Of a stretch of 64,000 nt of DNA, positions 9,007 through 18,709 are shown piece after piece. The position numbers and the translations under genes were made by a program. The notes below the pieces were generated by a model. The model was not told where the DNA came from. It did no database searches and saw only the letters and a list, made by a program, of their open reading frames with translations. Location of the stretch: NCBI GenBank assembly GCA_965221585.1, contig OZ244898.1, positions 1,240,001 through 1,304,000 of the forward strand. The letters are read 5' to 3'. Position 1 is the first letter of the stretch. Each line of letters begins with the position of its first letter. Source of the DNA: VXYK01 sp965221585. GTDB lineage: Bacteria > Actinomycetota > Acidimicrobiia > Acidimicrobiales > Aldehydirespiratoraceae.

Positions 9007-9578
9007 CGCGCAAGCACCACAAGGTGGTCGATCGCCGCGGTCGCGACATGGAGACGATCATCTCGTGGTCGATCGATGTCCACTGCAATCACGTCGGCCC
9101 CGGCCGCCTTCAGCAGCCCGCTGACGCATTCATCGGCGGCCATCACCTCGACCTGGGCTTGATCCGCGGCCAGTTCGTGGATCACGTCCGCGAGGACCGC
9201 TGACGGCCGTAGACGCGCCCCCGTCACGCGGCGTTGAGTTGGTGAGGTGCTGATGGTGGCGATCGAGGCCGTGGGGATCAGAACTTGGTTGTCGTTGTCG
9301 TCGCGGACGATCACAAAGTCGGCGCCGACCGCGGCAATCTGACCGTGACAGCATCGTCCACCTGCGGTTTTAACCGTCACCGGTCGACCCCGTTCGCCCA
9401 AATCCAAAAGCACTCCGGTAATCGTGGACTCCTGCGCGGCCTGTCGTTCGAGCGATCTCTGGCGGGCACGGGCGGCAACGGCCTCGTCGACTCGGCAGTC
9501 GGCCAACCAGCGTGACCAGTCCGCCAAGGGATCGTTGTGGTGGTCTGCGATCGGCTGTCGATAGAGCTTGCTTTTCAT
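9003..9578 (-). CDS. hypothetical protein with a possible Sm-like barrel segment
   Basis: A 191-residue protein that I do not recognise. The N-terminal third is charged and helical. Residues 55-105 read as short beta strands (GVLLDLGERGRPVTV, GQIAAVGADFVIVRDD, QVLIPTASIATI), a pattern like an Sm/LSm or SH3 barrel. The C-terminal part is Ala-rich. It has no signal peptide or membrane segment. It overlaps the regulator's stop by 4 nt in the convergent direction and is divergent from phoH 36 nt away. Codon use matches its neighbours, so I take it as a real gene of unknown role. Confidence 0.7.
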   Translation of the reverse strand: MKSKLYRQPIADHHNDPLADWSRWLADCRVDEAVAARARQRSLERQAAQESTITGVLLDLGERGRPVTVKTAGGRCCHGQIAAVGADFVIVRDDNDNQVLIPTASIATISTSPTQRRVTGARLRPSAVLADVIHELAADQAQVEVMAADECVSGLLKAAGADVIAVDIDRPRDDRLHVATAAIDHLVVLAR

Positions 9579-9614
9579 GAAGCTCCGAGGGTAGCGCTAA
9601 TATCTAGATGACCG

Positions 9615-10586
9615 ATGACTGAACAGACCATCACCCTTCACATCCCTGGCAACCATCTGATGGGGACTCTGCTCGGTGAGTACGATCAGCATCTGCGCCA
9701 CATAGAGGACGCTTTCCCCGAAACCACCGTGACAGTCCGAGGCAACGAGGTGCATCTCTCGGGGCCCGATGCCTGGGCTGCGAGGACCACCTTCGAGGAA
9801 CTCGTGTTGTTGGCCGAGAACGGCCAGCGCCTCGATCTCAACACGCTCGACTCGACGATCGACATGGTTCGAGCCGATGAACGACCTTCCAGCCTGTTGA
9901 ACCATGAAATACTGCGGGCGGACCGAGGCAGGGTGGTCCGTCCCAAGTCGAGCGGCCAGAAGCGGTACGTCGAAGCGATCGCGGAGAATGTCGTCACCTT
10001 CGGGATCGGTCCAGCCGGGACGGGGAAGTCCTGGTTGGCGGTGGCAACCGCGGTCGCCGCTCTGCAATCCGAGTCCGTTGACCGAATCATCCTGACCCGC
10101 CCCGCGGTCGAGGCCGGAGAGCGCCTCGGGTTTCTGCCCGGAGACCTGATGGCCAAAGTCGACCCCTATCTTCGCCCGCTGTACGACGCACTCCACGACA
10201 TGGCGGGTACCGAAGGGGTTGAGCGGTTGATGGCACGCGGTGTAGTTGAGGTGGCACCGCTGGCATTCATGCGCGGTCGCACGCTCAACTCGTCGTTCAT
10301 AATCCTCGACGAAGCTCAGAACACCACCGCGGAACAGATGAAGATGTTCCTGACCCGGATCGGCCACGGATCAAAGGCAGTCGTCACCGGAGACATCACC
10401 CAAGTCGACGTAGCAACCGGCCGCAGTGGCCTCGCCGGTCTGGAACCGATTCTGGGCGGTATCGAGGGGGTTGGATTCGTGTGGCTAACGAAACGGGACG
10501 TGGTGCGCCACCGCATCGTGCAGGAGATCGTCGACGCCTACGAGAAGGCGAAGGACGTCAGTGAAACCCCCGGCGGAGCTACGTGA
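9615..10586 (+). CDS. phoH: PhoH-like ATPase
   Basis: A 323-residue P-loop protein of the PhoH family. The Walker A motif GPAGTGKSW lies near residue 137 and the Walker B region is FIILDEAQNTT. The TGDITQVD segment follows. Members are linked to RNA metabolism and stress. It starts the phoH-ybeY-corC-era run; its TGA overlaps the GTG of ybeY (GTGA), implying translational coupling. This order is conserved widely in bacteria. Confidence 0.94.
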   Translation: MTEQTITLHIPGNHLMGTLLGEYDQHLRHIEDAFPETTVTVRGNEVHLSGPDAWAARTTFEELVLLAENGQRLDLNTLDSTIDMVRADERPSSLLNHEILRADRGRVVRPKSSGQKRYVEAIAENVVTFGIGPAGTGKSWLAVATAVAALQSESVDRIILTRPAVEAGERLGFLPGDLMAKVDPYLRPLYDALHDMAGTEGVERLMARGVVEVAPLAFMRGRTLNSSFIILDEAQNTTAEQMKMFLTRIGHGSKAVVTGDITQVDVATGRSGLAGLEPILGGIEGVGFVWLTKRDVVRHRIVQEIVDAYEKAKDVSETPGGAT

Positions 10587-11059
10587 ACGACTTGGACGGC
10601 CCAGTGGTAGTTGTGCTCAACGAGCAGGACACCATCGAAATCGATATGGCTCGCTGGCAGCGCCTCGCCGCTCGATCCCTGGAGACTTCGGGGGTGACGA
10701 ACGGCGAACTCAACCTGATCTTTGTCGACGAAACAGCGATGACCGAGCTCAACGCCCAACACCTGGGAGAGAACTACGCCACCGACGTACTGTCGTTTCC
10801 CCTCGACGGGTCAGATGCTGCGCCCTGGGGTCAACCCCTGATCGGTGATGTGGTCGTGTGTCCCGCCCGCGCGGCGGCACAGGCGAGCGACCACGAGGGC
10901 CAGGCAGGCCACGACGGGTCCCTTGACGACGAACTGGCACTGCTGATAGTTCACGGCGTGCTGCACGTGCTCGGCCACGACCATTACGACACCCCGACAA
11001 CGACTCGGATGCAGTCCTGTGAGCAGGCTCTGCTGCGTCAACACCACCATCGCGCATGA
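10583..11059 (+). CDS. ybeY: rRNA maturation RNase YbeY
   Basis: A 158-residue zinc-dependent endoribonuclease for 16S rRNA 3' end processing and ribosome quality control. The metal motif is HGVLHVLGHDHYD near the C-terminus, the HxxxHxxGHxH signature of the family, preceded by VLSFPLD. It starts at GTG overlapping the phoH stop and ends in an ATGA overlap with the next gene, so it is translationally coupled on both sides. Confidence 0.95.
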   Translation: MNDLDGPVVVVLNEQDTIEIDMARWQRLAARSLETSGVTNGELNLIFVDETAMTELNAQHLGENYATDVLSFPLDGSDAAPWGQPLIGDVVVCPARAAAQASDHEGQAGHDGSLDDELALLIVHGVLHVLGHDHYDTPTTTRMQSCEQALLRQHHHRA

Positions 11060-11967
11060 TCTGGATCGTGCTGGCCGTCGTCGTGGCTATGGTAGTCGGG
11101 CTCGTCGTCGGAGTCGCGCTGACGCTCGCCGACCGCATCCCCAAACGGTTGTCGGTCAAGCGCTTCGAGGCTCCGGTTGCTTCTGAGGACGAACTCATTG
11201 CGCTCACCGAGGCCGCCGCTGCTGATGACGTGATTGACGATGAGGAGCGGGAACTGATCGAGTCCGTGTTCGCGCTCGATGACACGATCGTCCGGGAGGT
11301 GATGGTGCCCCGCACTGACATGGTCGCGGTGGCGTCGAATCTGGACATAGCCGCGGTCGTCGATCTGGCCATAGACAGGGGGTTGAGTCGACTTCCCGTG
11401 TTCGGCGAGGACCTCGACGACATCGTGGGCGTGTGCCTGATGAAGGACCTGACTCGTGCGGAGCGGGCGGGACGGGGCGACCAGCACGTGTCGACGCTCA
11501 TGCGCCGCGCTCGTTTCGTGCCCGAGACCAAGCAGGCGGGGGTCCTGTTGCGGGAAATGCAGGCCGGCCGCTACCACCTGGCGGTCGCGGTCGACGAATA
11601 TGGTGGGACTGCCGGTCTGGTCACGCTCGAGGACGTGGTGGAGGAGTTGGTCGGCGAGATTGTGGACGAGTTCGATGTCGAGGAGCCACTCGTCGAGCCT
11701 CTTGCGGGCGGGGAGGTGCTGGTTCACGGGAGGATGCCGGTCGATCAGCTCAACGCCCTGGTGCGATCCGAACTAGGCGAGGGGGACTGGGACACCGTGG
11801 GGGGATTGATCTTCAGCACCCTGGGTCATGTTCCGACGGTGGGCGAGGCGATAGAACAGGGCGGTGTGCTCTTGAAGGTCGAACGCATGGAGGGTCGCCG
11901 AATCACCAAGGTGCGTCTAACGCCGCTTGAACTCCTCGGTCGCGCCGGCACCGCCGATGACCACTGA
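11056..11967 (+). CDS. CBS-domain hemolysin/CorC-like protein
   Basis: A 303-residue protein with one N-terminal hydrophobic helix (residues 1-22), two CBS repeats (residues about 70-190, with VMVPRTDMVAV at the start of the first and VDEYGGTAGLVTLED closing the second) and a C-terminal CorC_HlyC domain (from about 205). The single short membrane helix differs from full CNNM/DUF21 proteins, which have three or more. Family members bind nucleotides and modulate Mg/Co transport. It overlaps ybeY by ATGA and era by 11 nt. Confidence 0.88.
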   Translation: MIWIVLAVVVAMVVGLVVGVALTLADRIPKRLSVKRFEAPVASEDELIALTEAAAADDVIDDEERELIESVFALDDTIVREVMVPRTDMVAVASNLDIAAVVDLAIDRGLSRLPVFGEDLDDIVGVCLMKDLTRAERAGRGDQHVSTLMRRARFVPETKQAGVLLREMQAGRYHLAVAVDEYGGTAGLVTLEDVVEELVGEIVDEFDVEEPLVEPLAGGEVLVHGRMPVDQLNALVRSELGEGDWDTVGGLIFSTLGHVPTVGEAIEQGGVLLKVERMEGRRITKVRLTPLELLGRAGTADDH

Positions 11968-12838
11968 GAATTCAGAGACGCGGCACGCTCTGGAAGCCGA
12001 CGAGCGCTCGGGGTTCGTGACGCTGATCGGGCGCCCCAACGCTGGAAAGTCGACCCTGCTCAACAAGATCCTCGGGCTCAAGGTGTCGATCGTCTCCGAC
12101 AAGCCCCAAACGACCCGCACCCAGGTTCGCGGGGTTCTCGAGCGTGGTGGCGCACAACTCGTGTTCGTGGACACTCCCGGTATCCACAAGCCCCGAACTG
12201 CCTTGGGTTCCAGCCTCAACGCCACCGCCAACCAGGCGAGTTCACAGGTTGACGTCGTGTGCTTCGTTCTCGATGCGACCGCTCGGTACGGCCGCGGCGA
12301 CGCGGCGATAGCTGAGCGTCTGCCCAAGGACTCTGTGATCGTTGTGACCAAGTCCGACATCGCATCGCGTCAACAGATCGCCGAGCAGCTTGCGACTACG
12401 GCCCATCTGGAAGCGGCCCAATGGTTCCCGGTGAGCGGGCGAACGGGCGACGGAGTCGAGGACCTGGTCTCGTACCTGATCACAAGGATGCCGTCGGGTC
12501 CGCGCCTTTACCCGGAGGGGACCCTCACCGATGTCGGTGACGAGTTCTGGGTGGCCGAGCTCGTGCGCGAGAAGCTGCTGGCCCTCACCCGTGACGAACT
12601 CCCGCACAGTGTCGCCACCAGGGTCACTGAATGGGAATGGCCCCGGATCCGCTGCGAGATCCTCGTTGAACGAGAGTCCCAGAAACCGATGGTGATCGGG
12701 AAGGGTGGAGAGGTGCTAAAGAAGGTCGGTACGGCGGTTCGTGCCGAGATAGGTGAGGAGGTCTTCATCGAACTCTTCGTGAAGGTCGAGAAGAACTGGC
12801 AGCGCCGCCCCGAATTGGTCCAACGACTCGGCTACTAG
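11957..12838 (+). CDS. era: GTPase Era
   Basis: A GTPase that helps 30S assembly by binding 16S rRNA. I start it at ATG 11957 (293 residues); the 10-residue extension upstream lies inside the preceding gene. G1 is GRPNAGKST, G3 is DTPGIHKP, G4 is TKSD, and the C-terminal KH domain contains ILVERESQKPMVIGKGG. Length is usual. Its stop overlaps the stop of the convergent helicase gene by 2-3 bases. Confidence 0.95.
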   Translation: MTTENSETRHALEADERSGFVTLIGRPNAGKSTLLNKILGLKVSIVSDKPQTTRTQVRGVLERGGAQLVFVDTPGIHKPRTALGSSLNATANQASSQVDVVCFVLDATARYGRGDAAIAERLPKDSVIVVTKSDIASRQQIAEQLATTAHLEAAQWFPVSGRTGDGVEDLVSYLITRMPSGPRLYPEGTLTDVGDEFWVAELVREKLLALTRDELPHSVATRVTEWEWPRIRCEILVERESQKPMVIGKGGEVLKKVGTAVRAEIGEEVFIELFVKVEKNWQRRPELVQRLGY

Positions 12839-14715
12839 CTGTTCTGCAGGGCTCGTAGAAAGCTCTCGGCCTCGAAGCGCTCCTTGGTTCGGCGCATCGG
12901 GGGTAGGACCTCGAGCAGTTGCCAGCGGTAGCTGCGCGAATTCGCGAGACGGGGGTCCAGGACGGCCACCACGCCGCAGTCGGTGGCCGAACGGATCAGC
13001 CGGCCCGCTCCCTGGGCGAGCATGATTGCGGCTCTCGGAAGGTCAACCACCCGGAACGCGTTGGCACCGACCCGCTCGCGGCGTGCCGAGAGCACAGGGT
13101 CATCGGGTCGAGGAAAGGGGAGCCGGTCGATAATCACCAGATTGCAGGTCGAACCGACCGCGTCGATGCCCTGCCAGTAGGACATGGTGGCGAACAGACA
13201 GGTTTCGTCGTCCTCTATGAACTCTTTGAGAAGCTGCGCCTTGGAACCCTCGCCCTGCGTCAAGACCGGCCACGGAACCCGCGACGAGATGCGCGCGGAG
13301 GCTTCCTGCATCGCTGCCCAACTTGTGAACAACGCCAACGTCCTTCCCCCGGCCGCGTTGATCAGAGATTCGATCTCGTGATGCTGTGCCTCCCGATATC
13401 CCGGTTCGCGGGGGTCGGGGAGATCAGCGGCGCAGTACAGCAGAGCGTTCGATTCGTAGTCGAAGGGACTGCCGACATCGACTGTCACAGCGCTGTCGGG
13501 AAGCCCGAACTGGGATAGAGCATCGACGGGCATGGTCGCGGACGTGAGGACGCCGCCGCGGCGCGACCAGAGGTTCTCGGCGAGGATCTTGTTGATCGCC
13601 AATGGCGTGGAGCGAAGGCTGGGATTGTGGGCGGGTCCGTCGACCCACATCACTTCGTCGGGCACTGCCCAGCGAAGAAAGCTGATGTCGTCGAGCAGTG
13701 AAGTGACCGACTGGCGTGCCCGCATGGTCCGGTTCGACACATCGCTGGATGCATCCGCGGGCACTCCGCGAAGCTCCGTCAACAGGTCGGTGACCCGCGC
13801 CGAGATGAGGTCGAGTGTGCTGCCGAGATCCCCTGAGGGGCCGTCGGGAAAGCGGCTCCCCACCAACGGGCCGAGCCGGTCCTTGAGGGCTTCAGCTGCA
13901 TCGCTGACTCTGGTCGAGGCGCTTGAGTCGGCGATCACTGCTCTGACCGCCGCTGCCGCGGTCGCCAGCCGGGCGGGACTCAGGTAACGGCCGGCGGCGT
14001 CGGCCATGATGTCTTCGAGTTGGTGTGCCTCATCGATGACAACAGTGTCGTGCTCGGGGAGAACGTCCCCTACGGCGATGTCGATCGCGTACAGATGCAG
14101 GTTGACGATCAGCACGTCGGCGTCGGCGGCGCGGCGCCAGGCCCTCTCTGCAAAGCAGTCGTCGCCTGCGGCGCAGCGGGCGGCACCCGGGCATTCCTCG
14201 CGGCTCACGCTCACTTGTTGCCATGTACGGTCACCGACATCGGCCAGTTCGGATCTGTCGCCGGTGGCGCTCCGGTCGGCGAAGGAGCGGAGTTTCTTGA
14301 GGCTCTTCTCATCCAGTCCCTGCTGGTCAAGCTCCAGGCTGAGGGTCTGGTCCGATTCCGCTTCGCTGAGGCGTTGCAGGCAGAGGTAGTTGGAGCGGCC
14401 TTTCAGAACGGCGAAATCGATCGGCGCAGAGAATCGGCTTGACACCAGAGGCAGGTCCTTGCCGGCCAGTTGGTCCTGTAGCGCTTTGGTCGCTGTAGCC
14501 ACCACGACCTTTCGACCCGACACGACGATGGGCACCAGATAGGCGAGTGACTTGCCGGTGCCGGTACCCGCCTGGACGACGACATGGCCGTCGCTCGCTA
14601 GCGTGGTCGCGACCGCTTCGGTCATCTCGACCTGTCCAGCACGTTGCTCACCACCGTCGGGCAGGCCGGCGGTGACCTCGGTGAGCAGTTCAACTGCAGT
14701 CTCGGCGATGTTCAT
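12835..14715 (-). CDS. dinG: DinG-type ATP-dependent DNA helicase
   Basis: An XPD/DinG superfamily 2 helicase of about 626 residues. Walker A is QAGTGTGKSLAYL; the DEAH-box is VIDEAHQL; C-terminal motifs include LFATMSYWQGIDAVG and QGAGRLIRS. Cysteines (CPGAARCAAGDDC) near residue 180 match the position of the iron-sulphur cluster in DinG/XPD. I chose ATG 14715, which aligns with family starts; an upstream TTG at 14742 would add nine residues. Neither has a strong ribosome site. Proteins of this group act in repair of R-loops and unusual structures. Confidence 0.9.
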   Translation of the reverse strand: MNIAETAVELLTEVTAGLPDGGEQRAGQVEMTEAVATTLASDGHVVVQAGTGTGKSLAYLVPIVVSGRKVVVATATKALQDQLAGKDLPLVSSRFSAPIDFAVLKGRSNYLCLQRLSEAESDQTLSLELDQQGLDEKSLKKLRSFADRSATGDRSELADVGDRTWQQVSVSREECPGAARCAAGDDCFAERAWRRAADADVLIVNLHLYAIDIAVGDVLPEHDTVVIDEAHQLEDIMADAAGRYLSPARLATAAAAVRAVIADSSASTRVSDAAEALKDRLGPLVGSRFPDGPSGDLGSTLDLISARVTDLLTELRGVPADASSDVSNRTMRARQSVTSLLDDISFLRWAVPDEVMWVDGPAHNPSLRSTPLAINKILAENLWSRRGGVLTSATMPVDALSQFGLPDSAVTVDVGSPFDYESNALLYCAADLPDPREPGYREAQHHEIESLINAAGGRTLALFTSWAAMQEASARISSRVPWPVLTQGEGSKAQLLKEFIEDDETCLFATMSYWQGIDAVGSTCNLVIIDRLPFPRPDDPVLSARRERVGANAFRVVDLPRAAIMLAQGAGRLIRSATDCGVVAVLDPRLANSRSYRWQLLEVLPPMRRTKERFEAESFLRALQNS

Positions 14716-14854
14716 GGCAGGCGGGCTTTCGTGCGATCCCAACAGTCTCAGGTCCCCACCATAGGCACCGCTGTGGACTGTTCTTGAAGAACCGGCCTTC
14801 GGGTTCGTTCGACGGTCGATAAGCCGGGCGCTTCAACCCGATAGGTTCTACTGC

Positions 14855-15604
14855 GTGCCCGCCGATCTGCTCGATCTGAATCGGATACCGCGTCATATCG
14901 CCTGCGTGATGGACGGCAACGGCCGGTGGGCTCAGGCGAGGGGTCTGCCTCGCACCGAGGGTCACCGTGCCGGTGAACACTCATTGTTCGATGTCGTCGA
15001 CGCCTCGCTCGAAATCGGTGTCGAGTGGCTGACGGTGTATGCCTTCAGCACCGAGAACTGGAGGCGACCCCGTGACGAGGTGAGATTCCTGATCAACTTC
15101 AACGAAGAGATCCTGTTGCGCCGACGTGATGAACTCAACGAGCGGGGTGTGCGTATCCGCTTCGTCGGACGTCGCGACTGGCGGGTTCCCAAGCGTTTGG
15201 TACGACGCATGGACGAGGCGTCGGAGTTGACCGCCAAGAACCGAAAGCTCACCTTCACCATCGCGTTCAACTACGGCGGCCGTGCCGAGATCGTCGACGC
15301 AGTGCGTCGAATCGCGGCTTCGGGAATAGCTCCCGAGAAGATCACCGAATCAACCATCGCCAAGAATCTCTACGACCCCCAGATGCCTGATCCGGACCTG
15401 GTCATTCGCACCTCCGGCGAGTACCGCATCTCCAACTTCCTGTTGTGGGAACTGGCCTACAGCGAGTTGGTGTTCGTCGACACGCCTTGGCCTGAGTTTC
15501 AGCGCCGGGAGTTCTTTGCGGCCATCAGAGAGTTTCAGGACCGGGACCGCCGTTTCGGCGCCGTTGGCGACGGGGGCGGCGGCGGCAGCGACGGCGGCGG
15601 CTGA
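14855..15604 (+). CDS. uppS: isoprenyl (undecaprenyl) diphosphate synthase
   Basis: A 249-residue cis-prenyltransferase. It opens with the CVMDGNGRWAQARGLPRTEGHRAG signature, whose Asp binds the magnesium-diphosphate, and carries TVYAFSTENWRRP and the C-terminal DLVIRTSGEYRISNFLLWE. It makes the lipid carrier for cell wall and glycan synthesis. The start is GTG. A glycine-rich tail (GDGGGGGSDGGG) ends it. It is followed one base later by recO, so the two are coupled. Confidence 0.94.
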   Translation: MPADLLDLNRIPRHIACVMDGNGRWAQARGLPRTEGHRAGEHSLFDVVDASLEIGVEWLTVYAFSTENWRRPRDEVRFLINFNEEILLRRRDELNERGVRIRFVGRRDWRVPKRLVRRMDEASELTAKNRKLTFTIAFNYGGRAEIVDAVRRIAASGIAPEKITESTIAKNLYDPQMPDPDLVIRTSGEYRISNFLLWELAYSELVFVDTPWPEFQRREFFAAIREFQDRDRRFGAVGDGGGGGSDGGG

Positions 15605-15605
15605 G

Positions 15606-16334
15606 ATGAGCCTCTACCGGGATCAAGCTGTGGTGTTGCGGTCCTGGAAGCTCGGTGAGGCCGACCGGATCGTCAGTCTCCACACTTACGACAACGGCAA
15701 GGTCCGCGGCGTTGCCAAAGGAGTCCGTCGGACGAAATCCAAGTTCGGAGCGCGGCTTGAACCCTTGAGCCACGTTTCGGTCCAGCTGTACAGAGGACGC
15801 AGCGATCTCGACACCATCACACAGGTGGAGACGATCTCACGGTTTGTTTCGTTGCGCGACGATCCGCAGCGTTTTGCACGTGCCCAGGCGTTGCTTGAGG
15901 CGGTCGAGGGGGTAGCCCAGGATCGGGAACCTGACCGGGCGCTTCATGTCATGTTGGTCAAGGCGCTCAGAACCCTTGCCGAACGCGACAGCGGCCTGGT
16001 GGTCGCCGCCTTCTTCCTGAAGCTCCTGGCCCATGAGGGTCTGCAGCCGCAGCTTGATGCCTGTTACGGGTGCGGCACGCAGAGCGAACTGGTGGCCTTC
16101 GATCTTGGAGACGGAGGTGTGCTCTGCCGACAGTGTCGTCGCGGGCGCCCCGTCTCGACGGAGGCTGTCGGTCTGATGAGGAGGATCCTCAGCGGTGGAC
16201 TGGGCCGTGTGCTGGCCGAGGAGTCGACTTCGCCGTCCGGCGCGTCGTCAGAGGTTGAGGCGCTGGCGACGGCTCTGTTGGAGCACCACACCGAGAGGCG
16301 GCTGCGCTCCATTGCCGTGCTGGACCAGACCTGA
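15606..16334 (+). CDS. recO: DNA repair protein RecO
   Basis: A 242-residue recombination mediator. The N-terminal OB fold begins SLYRDQAVVLRSWKLGEADRIVSL, which is the usual RecO opening. The C-terminal zinc site is CYGCG ... CRQC (residues about 157-180). It starts at ATG 15606, one nucleotide after the uppS stop. RecO loads RecA on SSB-coated single-stranded DNA together with RecR. The uppS-recO order is common in actinobacteria. Confidence 0.93.
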   Translation: MSLYRDQAVVLRSWKLGEADRIVSLHTYDNGKVRGVAKGVRRTKSKFGARLEPLSHVSVQLYRGRSDLDTITQVETISRFVSLRDDPQRFARAQALLEAVEGVAQDREPDRALHVMLVKALRTLAERDSGLVVAAFFLKLLAHEGLQPQLDACYGCGTQSELVAFDLGDGGVLCRQCRRGRPVSTEAVGLMRRILSGGLGRVLAEESTSPSGASSEVEALATALLEHHTERRLRSIAVLDQT

Positions 16335-16358
16335 GCGGCCCGGGGTCGGGCGCACGAG

Positions 16359-17312
16359 TCACTGGCTGATGGGGATCCAGCGGGCCGCAGACTCGTCCCA
16401 TTCCATCCACGCCTCAAGATCGTGGTCCCATTGGATATAGGTGTCGCGCGCCGCGTCCCAGGTTGGGGCGTCCACCCCTGGTTGCGATGCTTGCTGGCCG
16501 ACACCTCCGGTCTCTGTGATCGGTCCGGTCTGATCGGGGTGCCATTCCATTCCAGATTCATCCGAAGCCTCCGGATCAGAGTGGGTGCTGTCAGCGGCGG
16601 GAGGCGCGGTTGGTGCAGGTGGAGCAGGGTCGGTAACCCGTTCCGCGGTGACCGGTGCCTGCGTGGGCGGCGCTTGAACGGGTGGACTCCAAAGGCCCGG
16701 GAGCGGTGCGGTCGCGAGCGCCGCATCGTTGACTCCTCCGACCAGCGTCGGGATCCCGACGTATTTCTTGTCGACTACCAGGGTCTTCGCTGCGAAGTCG
16801 GCGACGCGACGGTGCCCTTTGGAAACCAGGGAGGAGATCAGCCCGGTCAGCGGTACCAGCAAGAACCAGGGGAACGCGTCGACGATCCACAGGATCCAAC
16901 GCAGCAGATGCTTGTGAACTCCAGCTTTGTCGAAGGTGCTCTGGTCGACGACACGGATACCGGCGGCGAGTTTGCCCAGAGAACCACCGGTGAACGCGGC
17001 GATGATCACGAGATTCAAGACCGAGGCGACGATCACCCATACAGCGATATCGGTGATTTTGCCGTTCTCGAGCACGAAGACGAGAGAATCGCCCTGCAGG
17101 CAGATGTCACCGTTGTCGAGACTGTCGTAGTGGAGACAGATCTGCTCGGCGATCTCGGGATCTTCTACGTCTTCAAAGGTGGACGACGAGAGAAAAGCCA
17201 TCACGAACACCGCGAACAGGATGAAGAAGTCGACCGCGGAGGCCACGCAACGGCGGCCGAACACAGCGGTCGGGTCTGCGGGCAGGGGATCGCCGGTTCG
17301 CATGGACTCCAT
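16359..17312 (-). CDS. RDD-family membrane protein
   Basis: A 317-residue protein. The first about 180 residues form an RDD domain (RRCVASAVDFFILF at the start, GGSLGKLAAGIRVVDQ in the middle) with four likely membrane helices. After residue 200 comes a Pro/Ala-rich linker and then an acidic, Trp-rich tail (TYIQWDHDLEAWMEWDE). RDD domains occur alone or as anchors of larger proteins; the role is unknown. It is divergent from glyS with 29 nt between starts, so promoters of the two must overlap. Confidence 0.8.
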   Translation of the reverse strand: MESMRTGDPLPADPTAVFGRRCVASAVDFFILFAVFVMAFLSSSTFEDVEDPEIAEQICLHYDSLDNGDICLQGDSLVFVLENGKITDIAVWVIVASVLNLVIIAAFTGGSLGKLAAGIRVVDQSTFDKAGVHKHLLRWILWIVDAFPWFLLVPLTGLISSLVSKGHRRVADFAAKTLVVDKKYVGIPTLVGGVNDAALATAPLPGLWSPPVQAPPTQAPVTAERVTDPAPPAPTAPPAADSTHSDPEASDESGMEWHPDQTGPITETGGVGQQASQPGVDAPTWDAARDTYIQWDHDLEAWMEWDESAARWIPISQ

Positions 17313-17341
17313 ATCAGCGCGCCTCCGGTAGCCTCTCGGCC

Positions 17342-18652
17342 ATGGCTGACTCGGAACTGTTCGACAAGATAGTGAACCTATCCAAGCGTCGCGGGTTTAT
17401 CTTCCAGTCAGCCGAGATCTACGGTGGTTTCCGTTCCACATACGACTATGGGCCGCTCGGGGTCCTGCTGTTGCGCAACGTCAAGGATGCTTGGTGGCGC
17501 TCGATGGTGCAGCACCGCCATGACGTGGTCGGTCTCGACGCCTCGATCCTCTCTCCACCCCAGGTCTGGGAGGCGAGCGGTCACCTCGCCAACTTCTCGG
17601 ATCCACTCGTCGACTGCACCAACTGCAACGCCCGTCACCGCCAGGACAAACTCACCGACCCCGAGACCTGCCCAACCTGCGGAACAACCGGGTCCCTCAC
17701 GGAGGCCCGCCAGTTCAACCTGATGTTCAAGACCCACGCCGGTCCGATGGCCGACTCGACCGCGGAGGTCTACCTGCGCCCGGAGACAGCCCAGGGGATT
17801 TTCACCAATTTCGCCAACGTGCTGCAGACCAGCCGCAAGAAGCCACCGTTCGGCATTGCCCAGGTCGGAAAGTCGTTCCGCAACGAGATCACTCCGGGGA
17901 ACTTCGTCTTCCGAACCCGCGAATTCGAGCAGATGGAGATGGAGTTCTTCGTTCCACCTGACGAGGCCGACCATTGGTTCAAGTATTGGTGTGATCAGAG
18001 GCTGGACTGGTACCTGGATCTGGGCATTCCTTCAGCCGATATCCGCCTGCGGCCCCATGATGCCGACGAGCTGAGCCACTATTCGTCGGGAACGTCAGAT
18101 TTGGAGTATCGGTTCCCGTGGGGTTGGGACGAACTCGAGGGAATTGCCGATCGAGGTGACTTCGACCTCACCGTCCATGCCGCCCATTCCGGGGAGCGTC
18201 TGGAGTATTTCGACCAGGCGAACAACCGGCATTACGTGCCTCACGTCATCGAACCGGCCGCAGGGGCCACCCGGGCAGCGATGGCCTTCCTGATGGCTGC
18301 CTACGACACCGAGACGGTCAACGACAGCGTCCGAACGGTGCTGCGCCTGGACACCCGGCTGGCGCCGTACAAGGTTGCGGTGCTGCCGCTGTCCAACAAG
18401 GACACGCTCACAACCACGGCCCAGGAGATCTTCGAGATCGTCAAGTTTCGTTGGATGGCCGACTACGACCAGACGCAGTCGATCGGGAAACGCTATGCCC
18501 GTCAGGATGAGATCGGCACGCCCTATTGCGTGACTGTCGACTTCGACAGTCTCGAGGATCGGGCTGTCACCGTGCGGGAACGAGACACGCGTGAACAACA
18601 GCGGGTCTCGATCGATCAGCTGGAGGGGTTTCTGGCTGAGCGGCTCGGCTGA
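17342..18652 (+). CDS. glyS: glycyl-tRNA synthetase (alpha2 type)
   Basis: A 436-residue class II aminoacyl-tRNA synthetase. The N-terminus has KRRGFIFQSAEIYGGF, followed by a four-cysteine zinc region CTNCNARH ... CPTCG near residues 98-122. Motif 2 is FRNEITPGNFVFRTREFEQMEME and motif 3 is around MAFLMAAYD. This is the single-chain dimeric form usual in actinobacteria, not the alpha2beta2 form. It precedes dnaG by 57 nt. Confidence 0.96.
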   Translation: MADSELFDKIVNLSKRRGFIFQSAEIYGGFRSTYDYGPLGVLLLRNVKDAWWRSMVQHRHDVVGLDASILSPPQVWEASGHLANFSDPLVDCTNCNARHRQDKLTDPETCPTCGTTGSLTEARQFNLMFKTHAGPMADSTAEVYLRPETAQGIFTNFANVLQTSRKKPPFGIAQVGKSFRNEITPGNFVFRTREFEQMEMEFFVPPDEADHWFKYWCDQRLDWYLDLGIPSADIRLRPHDADELSHYSSGTSDLEYRFPWGWDELEGIADRGDFDLTVHAAHSGERLEYFDQANNRHYVPHVIEPAAGATRAAMAFLMAAYDTETVNDSVRTVLRLDTRLAPYKVAVLPLSNKDTLTTTAQEIFEIVKFRWMADYDQTQSIGKRYARQDEIGTPYCVTVDFDSLEDRAVTVRERDTREQQRVSIDQLEGFLAERLG

Positions 18653-18709
18653 GCCGCCCCTGACTGACCCCTTATCGGGAGGCGGGGGTTTCGGCTAGCT
18701 TGCGGATTG